Notes under the pieces: model-generated | Database searches by the model: none | What the model was told of the DNA's origin: nothing | The model's input: only the letters and a program-made list of their open reading frames with translations | DNA from: Polyangium fumosum | Lineage (GTDB): Bacteria > Myxococcota_A > Polyangia > Polyangiales > Polyangiaceae | Assembly: GCF_005144585.1 (NCBI RefSeq) | Contig: NZ_SSMQ01000025.1 | Span: 62,001 to 126,000, forward strand | Length of the DNA: 64,000 bases | Direction: 5' to 3' | Position numbers and translations under genes: made by a program | Part shown: in pieces, positions 36,472 to 44,858 of the stretch | Layout: each line of letters opens with the position of its first letter | Numbering within the stretch: the first letter of the stretch is position 1

Positions 36472-37899
36472 TCACTGGCTGACGAAGGAGACGGGGATGA
36501 CGACCGTCGCGCCGCCGCCCTCGGGGGGCGAGAACTGCGCGCTCTGCACGCGCGCGACGACGCACGAGACGACCTCGCCCGAGAGGCCACCGCCGCCCGA
36601 GGGCGACGCGGAGAGGACCTCGCCGTTCGGGCCGATCTTCGCGGTGATGCGCACCGAGCCCTTCATCGTCGGGTCGGCCTGCAGGCCGCGGTTGTAACAA
36701 CGCCGGAAGCCCGCGGCCATGCCGGCCACGACGGACGATGCGTTCGCGACATTGCCGCCGGAGACCGCTGCGCCGCCGACGTTCGCGCTGCCCGTCGGAC
36801 CCTTGACCGTCTTCGCCGCGCCTTGTGCGCTCGACGCGGCCGCCGCCTGTGTGTCGCCGATGTTCGCGAGCCCGCCGCCGCCGGCCGCGCCGGGGCGCAC
36901 GGTGCCGCCGCCGGCCGCGCCGAGGTTCAAGCCCGCGATGCCGCCGAGGCCCGCGCCCGCGCCCGAGGCCGCCGCGTTGTCGAGCAGGCCGAGCGGGACG
37001 TCGCCGCGATCGAGGACGCCGGCCGTCGCGTTGCCCGCGGCGTTCAGGGCGCCGAGCATCTGCATGTCGAGCTGGTTCAGCTCGTTGGCGATCGCCGAGG
37101 CGCGCGTGTCGCTGATCTTGCCGCCCGCGCCCTTCGCCGCGGACGCGCCCGCCGAAGGCTTGGGCGCTTCGGCCGCCGCGGTCGAAGCCTGCGTCGGCTG
37201 ATCGTTCGTCTCCTTCGGCTGCTCGACCGGCGGCGGCGGGGGCAAGCTCCGCACGGTCTCGAGGATCTGCGCGACGTCCACCTCGTCGTTGACGAGCGGA
37301 TCCATCCAGTCCGAGTAGATGGTGCCGACCGCGCCGAAGTGCAGGAGGAACGAGAACGCCGCGATGATCGTGGTGGTCCAGTCGATCGACTGGACGAAGC
37401 CGCCGCGCACCGACGCGGGGAGCTGCGGCTTCGGCTGAGGCGGCGGCGCGGCGACGAACTGGAAGAGGAAGGTCGTGTCGCCGACGACGATCTTGCCGCG
37501 GGCGTCGTCGCTGAGCGGCACCTGGAAGGCCTGCACCTGGCCGAGGCTGACCTTCTTGGCCTGCGATTTCAGCGAGGCGAGGTCACTCACGCCGGTCTTC
37601 AGCGCGATGCGGCCGGCCATGCCATCGAGGAAGTTCAGCGCGTATTCGTTGCCGACGAGCTCGAAGAGCCGGAAGCTCGGCGGCACGTTCTTGTTCGGCG
37701 TGACGAACATGCTCTTTTCGCTGGGGCCGATGGTGACGTGGGTGCGCTGCTTGATGATGCGCTCCTCGATCACCTTGCCGCCCTGGACGACCCCGACGCG
37801 CAGGACCTTCGGGCCCGTCGCCTGGTTCATGGCCCGCATGACTGCGGTCATCTGACCGGGCTTCGTCCCGGACCCCGTCTGCGTCGTCGTCTGCGTCAT
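36472..37899 (-). CDS. GltG/PglI-like protein: FHA-like, membrane span, AgmX/PglI C-terminus
   Basis: 475 residues. N-terminal cytoplasmic FHA-like domain (about 30-155, VTIGPSEKS then LNFLDGMAGRIAL), one membrane span (about 177-197), a Pro-rich periplasmic stretch, a Gly/Ala/Asn-rich linker, and a C-terminal AgmX/PglI domain (about 395-475): FRRCYNRGLQADPTMKGSVRITAKIGPNGEVLSA, TonB-C-like in its fold pattern, with one Cys in CYNRG and another in SCVVA. This is the layout of GltG and GltJ of the Myxococcus gliding complex, where TonB-like periplasmic arms transmit force or contact to the outer membrane. Last gene of the minus-strand envelope block. It is the strongest indicator that the block is Glt-related. 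Confidence 0.85.
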   Translation of the reverse strand: MTQTTTQTGSGTKPGQMTAVMRAMNQATGPKVLRVGVVQGGKVIEERIIKQRTHVTIGPSEKSMFVTPNKNVPPSFRLFELVGNEYALNFLDGMAGRIALKTGVSDLASLKSQAKKVSLGQVQAFQVPLSDDARGKIVVGDTTFLFQFVAAPPPQPKPQLPASVRGGFVQSIDWTTTIIAAFSFLLHFGAVGTIYSDWMDPLVNDEVDVAQILETVRSLPPPPPVEQPKETNDQPTQASTAAAEAPKPSAGASAAKGAGGKISDTRASAIANELNQLDMQMLGALNAAGNATAGVLDRGDVPLGLLDNAAASGAGAGLGGIAGLNLGAAGGGTVRPGAAGGGGLANIGDTQAAAASSAQGAAKTVKGPTGSANVGGAAVSGGNVANASSVVAGMAAGFRRCYNRGLQADPTMKGSVRITAKIGPNGEVLSASPSGGGGLSGEVVSCVVARVQSAQFSPPEGGGATVVIPVSFVSQ

Positions 37900-37996
37900 G
37901 AAAAGGGCCTCCGCCTGGGGCGATGAAGACGCCCAGCCGACACGGAAGTTTCATCGGAAGGGTACACAACGGCGAGAGATCGGTAAAGCGCGCGGC

Positions 37997-38578
37997 TCAC
38001 GCGCCGCGTCTTCGGCCTGGACGAGGCGCTCGCGGAGGGGCGCCCGGGGCGAGCCGGTCGCGGAGGCCGAGGGTGTCGACGAGGGCGTCGACGGCCTTGC
38101 GCTGGTCGTCGGCGAGCTCGCGGGCGCGGCGACCGAGGGCGGCGCAGGTGGCCGCGGCGCCGAGCCCGAGGACGAGGAGCGCGGGCACGGCGAAGGAGAT
38201 CGAGCCGGGGCGGAGGAGGACGGTGATCACCGCGAGGAAGAGGCCTCCGTAGGCCGCGATGCGCGTGGCAGCGCCGGGCCAGGATGCGGTCGCGTCGAGG
38301 GCGAGCTCGATCTCGGCGAGGAGCTCGTCGACGGCGGCGCCGCGGGCGTCTTCGGAGGCGTCTTCGGAGGCCTCGATCAACGCGGCGAGGCGGCGCTCGG
38401 CGCTGCCCTCCGGCGCACGCGCGGCGAGGGCCGCAGCGCGTTCGTTCACGGGGACGCGCTTCAACGCGACGAGGAGCTCGGCGGCTTTGCCGGAGGTCGC
38501 GCGGCGAACGCGCGCGAGGTGCGCCCACGCGAGGAGCACGGAGGCGAACGTGATGAGGACGCCGAGCGCGAGAATCAA
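37997..38578 (-). CDS. Membrane protein with three predicted spans
   Basis: 193 residues with a hydrophobic start (ILALGVLITFASVLLAWA), a long helical middle (about 30-95, Arg/Ala/Glu-rich) and two further spans (about 106-122 and 127-148) before a basic tail. Start is TTG with no clear ribosome site; a GTG at residue 15 is the alternative. The span-long helical cytoplasmic loop-two span layout recalls TolQ/ExbB/MotA proteins, and its position beside a GltG-like gene would suit an energising subunit. But no motif was recognised and the length is short, so this is inference. Confidence 0.5.
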   Translation of the reverse strand: MILALGVLITFASVLLAWAHLARVRRATSGKAAELLVALKRVPVNERAAALAARAPEGSAERRLAALIEASEDASEDARGAAVDELLAEIELALDATASWPGAATRIAAYGGLFLAVITVLLRPGSISFAVPALLVLGLGAAATCAALGRRARELADDQRKAVDALVDTLGLRDRLAPGAPPRAPRPGRRRGA

Positions 38579-38600
38579 GCGTCGAGGCGAGATCGTTGGA

Positions 38601-38852
38601 TCAGAAAGGATCCTTGAAGATGGCCTCCTCGATGCGATCGAGGAAAGGCTGCCGGAGCTCCGCGAGCGTCAGCTTCGGCTGGATGCGGCTCACGTCGACG
38701 GCGGCGATCGGCTTCTCGATGCGGCCGGTGATCGTGACCTCCGACAGCGTGATCGCGCCGCGAGGTTTTTTGTCCTTTTCCTGCGCCTCGGCGGTTCGTA
38801 CCGACGAACCGAGGACCACGAGCCCGGCGAGGATCAGCATCGCTCTCCGCAT
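38601..38852 (-). CDS. Small periplasmic protein
   Basis: 83 residues. Signal peptide (MRRAMLILAGLVVLGSSVRT, cut near AEA, about residue 22), then a mature domain of about 60 residues containing ITLSEVTITGRIEKPIAAVDVSRI and a closing LAELRQPFLDRIEEAIFKDPF. Between the TPR lipoprotein and the membrane protein, in the position that gltF holds in the Myxococcus G1 cluster (a small periplasmic protein between gltE and gltG). Sequence identity with GltF is not claimed. Confidence 0.6.
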   Translation of the reverse strand: MRRAMLILAGLVVLGSSVRTAEAQEKDKKPRGAITLSEVTITGRIEKPIAAVDVSRIQPKLTLAELRQPFLDRIEEAIFKDPF

Positions 38853-38904
38853 GCGCGACCTCCGTTCCACAAGATGCCTCGTCTCGCGCGCGCCGTCCAT
38901 GTGC

Positions 38905-40509
38905 CTAGAAGCCCGGGGGCGGCGTGGCGAACGGCGCGACGATGGTGCTGGTCGGCGTGGGCGCTGGCGCTGGCGCGGGAGGCGGCGGCTCGGGCGTGGG
39001 CGCTGGCGCCGCGGACGGCGGCGGCGCTGGCGCGGCAGAGCTGTCCGAAGGCGCAGGCGCAGGCGGCGGGGCCGCGGAAGTCGCGGGCGGCGGGCCTGCG
39101 GGCGGCGGGCCCGGCGGGACCGCTGCGGCGTCCGGGGCGCCCCCATCCTCGGCGCTCGGCGTGCTCGGGAGGGGTGCGACGGGCGCGGGCGCCTCGGCGG
39201 CGGACGCAGCGGCGAGCTCGCCTTCCTTGAGCTTTGCGCGCTGCAGGAGCTCCTCGGAGTCGTCGCGCTCTCCCTTGCGACGGAGCTCCTGGTACTTCTT
39301 CAGCTCGGCGATCGCCTCGGCGACCTGCTGCTTGGCCGACATGCCGGGGACGCTCGGCGCGAAGAGGTACAAAAGGCCGAGGTCGTAGTGGACCTGCGGC
39401 ATCGATGCGTCCCGCGCGAGCACCCACTCGAACTCGCGCTTCGCGTCACCGTACCGGCCGAGCAAGCGGTACGTGTCGCCGAGCGCGAGGTGCGCGGGGA
39501 GGTTGTCGCCGTCGTAGCGGACCGCGCCTTCGAGAAGCGGGAGCGCCTCCTGGCCGTTGCCGGCTTCGAGCAGCATCGCGGCGAGCTGCACGCGCGCCTC
39601 GACGAGATCGGGCCTGCGCTGCACGGCGCGACGGAAGTTGTCCATGGCGCCCGCGCGCTGGGATTGCTCGCGCAGGATGAGGCCTCGCAGAAGCAACGCC
39701 TCGGGGTTCTCCTTGTCGCGCGGCGGGTTGTCCGCGCCGAACCCGTCGAGGATCGCCTGCAGCGCGTAGAGCGCGAGATCGAGCCTGCGGTTGCGGTAAT
39801 GATCGCGGGCGATCACGACCATCGCGGGCCGGTAATCCGGGTTGATCTTGAGCGCCTCCTGGGCGAGGCGTTGCGCCGATCCGGTGTCCTTCTGCAGGCT
39901 CTTCACCTCGGCGAGCGTGGCCGTGACGGCGGCCGATCGCGGCATGATCGCGCGTTTTTCCGTGAGGAGACGTTCGGCCTCGCCGAGGTTGCCCTTCCGC
40001 GCGAGCAGCATCGCGTAGGCGATGATCGCGGGCTCGTAGTCGGGCGTGATGGAGAGGGCCTTCTGGTAGCTCGCCGCGGCCTCGGGCTCGCGCAAGCGCT
40101 CCTGCACGGCGCCGAGCGAGTAGTGCGCGTGGGGGGCGCGCGCGTCGGCCTGGATGACCTGCTGGAAGAGGCCCTTCGCCGCCGTGAGATCCCCCGCGGC
40201 AAACGCGGCCATGCCTTGCTGGTAAGGCCCTGCCGCGGCGGGCGGGAGCGGCGCGGGCGGAGGCGCCGGGGGCGGGGTCGTGAGCGTCGGCGGCGCGCTC
40301 GGCGTGAGGCTCGGCGTCGGGCTCATGCCCACGATCGGCGCGGGCTGGCCCCACGGGTTCATCCCGTTCGGCCCATTCGGATACATGGCCGAAGGTTGCG
40401 GCGGCGTCTGCGGCTTCTGCTGCGAGGTCGTCTCCTCGCAGGAGGCCGCGAGGAGCGGCACGAGCGCGCATGCGAGAGCCGCGAAAACCAGAGGAGGCGA
40501 ACGCTTCAT
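38905..40509 (-). CDS. TPR lipoprotein, GltE/AglT-like by context
   Basis: 534 residues. Lipoprotein signal ending in LLAASC (Cys24). A Pro-rich linker (about 30-90) leads into tandem tetratricopeptide repeats from about 97 to 400 (for example GMAAFAAGDLTAAKGLFQQVIQ, HYSLGAVQERLREPEAAASYQKAL, RLLTEKRAIMPRSAAVTATL). The tail is extremely Pro/Ala-rich and ends in GF. TPR lipoproteins scaffold assemblies at the outer membrane. Its ATG overlaps the stop of the giant TPR gene (ATGA). In Myxococcus gltE (aglT) likewise encodes a TPR lipoprotein directly after gltD. Confidence 0.8.
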   Translation of the reverse strand: MKRSPPLVFAALACALVPLLAASCEETTSQQKPQTPPQPSAMYPNGPNGMNPWGQPAPIVGMSPTPSLTPSAPPTLTTPPPAPPPAPLPPAAAGPYQQGMAAFAAGDLTAAKGLFQQVIQADARAPHAHYSLGAVQERLREPEAAASYQKALSITPDYEPAIIAYAMLLARKGNLGEAERLLTEKRAIMPRSAAVTATLAEVKSLQKDTGSAQRLAQEALKINPDYRPAMVVIARDHYRNRRLDLALYALQAILDGFGADNPPRDKENPEALLLRGLILREQSQRAGAMDNFRRAVQRRPDLVEARVQLAAMLLEAGNGQEALPLLEGAVRYDGDNLPAHLALGDTYRLLGRYGDAKREFEWVLARDASMPQVHYDLGLLYLFAPSVPGMSAKQQVAEAIAELKKYQELRRKGERDDSEELLQRAKLKEGELAAASAAEAPAPVAPLPSTPSAEDGGAPDAAAVPPGPPPAGPPPATSAAPPPAPAPSDSSAAPAPPPSAAPAPTPEPPPPAPAPAPTPTSTIVAPFATPPPGF

Positions 40510-43500
40510 GGCAACGTCACCGGGAGCGGCGCGGGCAGACCGTCGGGCTGCAGCGCGGGCGCCATGCCGGGCCGCGTGCGCAGGAACATGCCGTCCTGGT
40601 ACTGGAAGGGCTGTCCCGTCTCGGGATCGATGATCCCCTGGCTCATGTCGCGGATCTTCGCGTCGCCGAGGATGTCGGTGAAGAACGCGAGCCTTTGAAT
40701 CGCGTGGTCGACCTCGGGGTTTCGCACGTTCCACGCGCGCGCATACACCACGGCCTGCACGTAGAACTTGATCATGGCGCGGTCGGCGTCGTTGAGGAGC
40801 CGCTCGCGCGCCTCGCGCCACTGCTCGCGGCGCTTCTGGCGGATGGCGTCCGCGGTCTCTTGCAGGTCCTCGCGATCGCTCGTCTCTGCGAGCTTGAGGA
40901 GCTTCTCCTCGCGGTCGGAGTAGAGCTTCAGGCCCGGCGGGCGCGTGTTGTAGAGGCCCGTGCGGCACGAGTCGTAGAGCGAGCCTTGCCGCGCGAACGA
41001 CGCGACGGACAAGGCGCGCGACTCGTACGTCTTGATCACGGACTGCAGGTCGTTGAAGTACGTGTCGCCCGCCTTCTTGAGGTCGTCGGAGTACGTCTTG
41101 ATGACCTTGTCGATGACGCCGGCGTAGCGGTGGTGGCCGGCGTCGTAGTCCCAGGACTGCCGGAGCTTGTCGTCGATCACGCCGTACGCGCACTCGGCGG
41201 CCATGTCGGCCTGCATCGTGCCAAGCGCCTTCTTGTTGTCCATCGCGGCGAACGCCTTGAACTTGTCGAAGGCGCCGATGGTGTTGCGGCACCACTCGAA
41301 CGCCTTCGGATCCGAGGCCGCCTTGCGCATCTTCGCCGCGTGGAAGGCCGCCTGGACGAGGAACGGCGTGGCCGCCGGCGTGAGGCGGTTCATCTCGTAG
41401 TAGTTCTCCATCGCGTCCATCGCCTTGACGCGCGCGGCCCTGTTCGCGCCCTCGTCGAGGCCCTTCTCGTCCCACGCCTTGAGGTCGGCCGACGCGACGA
41501 TGTAGTCGATCTCGGCCTTCTGCTCGACCGGGGCCTCGAGGTTCAGGAACGCATTGCGCGAGGCGATCATGCGATCACGCTCGCCCACGTTCGCGTAAAG
41601 GAGGACCGCGCCCCGGGCCGCCTCGCGCCGCGCGGGCTTTTCGAAGCGGCCGTTGCGCGAGATCGTGTCGTACGTCTCGGCGGCGGCGCGGTAGTTGAAG
41701 AAGAGCACGTACGCCGCGCTGAGCGCGTCGTAGGCCTGCTTCAGGTACCCCACGCGCTCGGCGTAGCGCTTCGGATCCGCGGGCTTCGGGGGCTTGCTGG
41801 CCTCGTCGCCCTTCTCCAGCTTCGAGAGGTTCGCCTCGCTCCCGTACTCCTTGATGAAGAGCGCGTACATCTCGATGGCCTGGTCGTAGTCGCCGACCTG
41901 CTTGTAGCAGTACGCGCCGTTCATCGCGGCCTCGGGCGCCTCGTCCCGCGCCGGGGCTTTTTCCAGCGCCACGCGGTAGAGCGCCGCCGCCTCGCGCCAC
42001 GCCTGCACGCGCTCCGGCCCGTCGGGCATCTTCTCGGCCTTCTCGAACTTCGCCGCGGCGTCGACGTAATAGCCGCGCGAGATCGTGGGCTGGGCGATGC
42101 CCGTCTCCTTGAGCTTCTGCTCCTCGCTGATGGCGCAGCTCTTCGTCATCGAGGCCTCGGCGAGCGCGCGCGAGCGCGGCACGTCGTTCTCGAGGTTCGC
42201 CATCGTCGTGAGCTTCTCCCACGCGAGGTAGCCGAACGGCGTCTTGCCGCACTGCTCGGCGTAGATCGGCTCGAGCCTGCGTCGCGCCTCGGCGAAGTTG
42301 CCGTACAGGAAGAAGAACTCCGCGGACTGGTAGGCGTAGAGATCGCTGTTCTTCTGATCCTGGTTCGTCTGCGGATCCCGCGTCGAGAGATCACTCGCCG
42401 GAGGCACGCGCTGGATGTACTCGTCGCGCGCCGCGACCGCGTCCTTGAGGACCTTCGGCAGCTCCTCGACGGCGACCTTCTGCTTGTCGTTCTCCGTGAC
42501 GATCTTGAGCCCCGTGCGCTGCTCGATCCCCTCTTGCCCGCCCGTGCGCTTGTAGAGCTTGTACTGGTCGAGCAGCGCTTGGTACGCGGTGTCGACGACC
42601 ATGAACGCGGCGGGCTGCAGGTGCTTGTCGTCCTCGTTCGAGTCGCGGACGTCGACGGCGGTGCGCCGCGCGGTCTCGATCTCGTCGACCGTCGGTGAGC
42701 GATCCATCGCCACCTGGATCACGAGCACCATGTGGTTCGCGTCCGCGAGCCAGTAGCGGCTGTCGTAAGCGTCGGGCGCGTTTTCGTCTTCCTGCAGCAC
42801 GCCCTGCCAGCCGAGCGCGGCCATGCGGTACTCGGAGAGCGCGCGTTCGAAGAGCTTGGTGCGCGTCTCCTGCTCGCCGCTCTGGATCGCCGCGTTCACG
42901 AGCGCGCTGCCCGCGTTCGTGTGATCGGCCGCGGCGCGACGCAGGCCGCCACGCACGAGGCGCTCGGCGGTCTGGATGGCCTCCGGATCGTCCTTGTTCG
43001 CCTCGACCCACGGCGTCTTGCCGACGTAGTTCGCGAGCTTCGTGCGCGCGTCGAGGGCCTTCGCCGCGTTCTCCGCCCGCTCGGCCGTCCCCTCGCGCGA
43101 CTGCCCGGTGAGCGTGTCGTAGATGTCCGCGATCTGCGCCTGCATGACCGGCGCGTCGCGGTGCATCGGCCACTTCTTGAGGATGAGCTCCGAGACCTCG
43201 ATCGTGTTCCGGTACTGGTTCAGCTCCTTGAACTCGACCGCGAGCGCTTTGTAGACCTCGACGGTCCACTTGCGATCCTGCGGGATGAGCGCCGCGTTCT
43301 GCACGCGATCGATCGCGATGCGCATCTTCTGCTCGCGGATCCGCGGGTCCTGCTCGAGGTCGAGGATGTCGCTGCGCGGGACGAAGGGCTCATCCGCGGC
43401 GGGCCCCGTGAAGTCGAGGAACGTGAGCGCGCCGGCGATGTACGTGTACGACTCGCCGCGGAAATCCGTGCCCGGATCCCCCGTGAGTTTCTCCTGTTCG

Positions 43501-44858
43501 TCGGTGTACTTGAGCAGCTCGACGAACTGCCGGACGCTCGTCTCGTAGCGGAGCTGCTTGAAGTACGTCCACGCGAGCTTGTACATCGCGACGCCGTAGA
43601 CGGGCGGCTTCTTGTACTGGAGCGATCGCGTGTACGCGACCTCGGCGCGGTTCAGGCTGAAGGGCCCGCCGCCCGGATCGATCTCGTTGAAGTGGTAGTC
43701 GCCGATGAGCCACCAGACCTCGGCGAGGTACCGCGGCTCCGCGCCCTCCGCGACCTTCTGCGGGATCGGCTTGCAGGCGTCGGGGTACGGATTGACGAAG
43801 ACGAGCTCGTCCTCGATCGCCGGCGCTTCCGGCTCGGGCTCGGGCTCCTTCCCTTTGCCCTTGGCGTTCGTCTTCTTCTTGGGCGGCGGCTGCGCGGCCT
43901 TGCGTTTCGCGGCCTCGCCGATGGGGATCGGGTGCCGCGACTCCCAGCCGAGCCAGTAGTCGCGATCGTGATCCTGCGGGAGCTTGCCGACCGTGTCCCG
44001 CGTCGGATCCTTCGGATCCGTAGGAACGGGGTACGGGTAGCGGTCGTGGCAGACGAAGGACCGGAAGACCTGCTGCGCCTCGAAGATCCGCGCCGAGTCG
44101 TTCAACGCGTGGCCGAGGTAGTAGTAGACGCCCGCGAGCTCCTTGTACTGCGGGAACTCGCGGATGATGCGCTTGTAGAGGGCGATCGCGGGCCGGAGGC
44201 CGATCGCGAGATCGTCGGCGAGGTCGGTGTCCTCGCGGGCGCGCTCCTCGTAGAGCGCCGCGAGGCGGAACATCGCCGTGGGCGTGCTCTCGGGGTGCGC
44301 GTTCCTGCCGCTGTACGTCTCGACGAACTTTTCGAGGCGGCGGATCGCCTCCTCGCGCGCCGACTTCAGGTCCTTCTGCTCGACGTCGATCTCGCGGTCG
44401 AGGGCGGCGATGACACGACGCCTGCGCTCTTCATAGTGCTGCTGGATGATCCGCGTGATCGACGAGCGGTAGTCGCGCGCGGCCTGCTCGTACGCCGCGG
44501 CCTCTTTCTCGAGCTCCGCGAGCACCGCGACCTGCTCGGGCGTGGGAGGCGGCGGCGGAGGCGCCTGCACGCGCGGCTTGAACGCAGGCGTGGGCGGCGG
44601 GATGGGCGGCGCGCTCGCGGACGGCGCCGGAGCCGTGGTCGTGGGCGCTGCACTCGGAGGCGCCGTGGGGATCACGCCGGGAGGCGCCGTGGGCGCTGCC
44701 GTCGGTGGTGCGGTCGGCGGCGCCGTCGGCGCTGCCGTCGGCGGAAAGGGCTGCGGCTGCGACGCGGCGCTGCCGGCGACGCACGTCGCGACGAGCAGCG
44801 CGAGGATCGACGACGCGCCGCGTCCCGACCGCGACGAGGAACGACGAAGCACGCTCAT
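40506..44858 (-). CDS. Giant periplasmic TPR protein, GltD/AgmU-like by context
   Basis: 1450 residues. Signal peptide (SSILALLVATCVAGSAA, cut near AAS), then a Pro/Ala/Thr linker of repeated APTAPP units (about 36-105). The rest is helical, with many TPR-like pairs (e.g. EYSKAIRR-type FRLAALYEERAREDTD, YLGHALNDSARIFEAQQVF, AYCYKQVGDYDQAIEMYALFIKEYG) and charged coiled-coil stretches (about 110-160, RDYRSSITRIIQQHYEERRRR). There is also a Lys/Glu/Pro-rich insertion (about 325-355). Very long secreted TPR proteins of this kind act as periplasmic scaffolds. It is coupled to both neighbours by ATGA overlaps, so three TPR proteins are made in series. Confidence 0.85.
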   Translation of the reverse strand: MSVLRRSSSRSGRGASSILALLVATCVAGSAASQPQPFPPTAAPTAPPTAPPTAAPTAPPGVIPTAPPSAAPTTTAPAPSASAPPIPPPTPAFKPRVQAPPPPPPTPEQVAVLAELEKEAAAYEQAARDYRSSITRIIQQHYEERRRRVIAALDREIDVEQKDLKSAREEAIRRLEKFVETYSGRNAHPESTPTAMFRLAALYEERAREDTDLADDLAIGLRPAIALYKRIIREFPQYKELAGVYYYLGHALNDSARIFEAQQVFRSFVCHDRYPYPVPTDPKDPTRDTVGKLPQDHDRDYWLGWESRHPIPIGEAAKRKAAQPPPKKKTNAKGKGKEPEPEPEAPAIEDELVFVNPYPDACKPIPQKVAEGAEPRYLAEVWWLIGDYHFNEIDPGGGPFSLNRAEVAYTRSLQYKKPPVYGVAMYKLAWTYFKQLRYETSVRQFVELLKYTDEQEKLTGDPGTDFRGESYTYIAGALTFLDFTGPAADEPFVPRSDILDLEQDPRIREQKMRIAIDRVQNAALIPQDRKWTVEVYKALAVEFKELNQYRNTIEVSELILKKWPMHRDAPVMQAQIADIYDTLTGQSREGTAERAENAAKALDARTKLANYVGKTPWVEANKDDPEAIQTAERLVRGGLRRAAADHTNAGSALVNAAIQSGEQETRTKLFERALSEYRMAALGWQGVLQEDENAPDAYDSRYWLADANHMVLVIQVAMDRSPTVDEIETARRTAVDVRDSNEDDKHLQPAAFMVVDTAYQALLDQYKLYKRTGGQEGIEQRTGLKIVTENDKQKVAVEELPKVLKDAVAARDEYIQRVPPASDLSTRDPQTNQDQKNSDLYAYQSAEFFFLYGNFAEARRRLEPIYAEQCGKTPFGYLAWEKLTTMANLENDVPRSRALAEASMTKSCAISEEQKLKETGIAQPTISRGYYVDAAAKFEKAEKMPDGPERVQAWREAAALYRVALEKAPARDEAPEAAMNGAYCYKQVGDYDQAIEMYALFIKEYGSEANLSKLEKGDEASKPPKPADPKRYAERVGYLKQAYDALSAAYVLFFNYRAAAETYDTISRNGRFEKPARREAARGAVLLYANVGERDRMIASRNAFLNLEAPVEQKAEIDYIVASADLKAWDEKGLDEGANRAARVKAMDAMENYYEMNRLTPAATPFLVQAAFHAAKMRKAASDPKAFEWCRNTIGAFDKFKAFAAMDNKKALGTMQADMAAECAYGVIDDKLRQSWDYDAGHHRYAGVIDKVIKTYSDDLKKAGDTYFNDLQSVIKTYESRALSVASFARQGSLYDSCRTGLYNTRPPGLKLYSDREEKLLKLAETSDREDLQETADAIRQKRREQWREARERLLNDADRAMIKFYVQAVVYARAWNVRNPEVDHAIQRLAFFTDILGDAKIRDMSQGIIDPETGQPFQYQDGMFLRTRPGMAPALQPDGLPAPLPVTLP

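Noticed and set aside
40470-42698. 742-residue plus-strand open frame opposite the giant TPR gene
   Set aside because: Low-complexity Arg/Val/Leu shadow; the minus strand has TPR periodicity, signal peptide and coupled overlaps.
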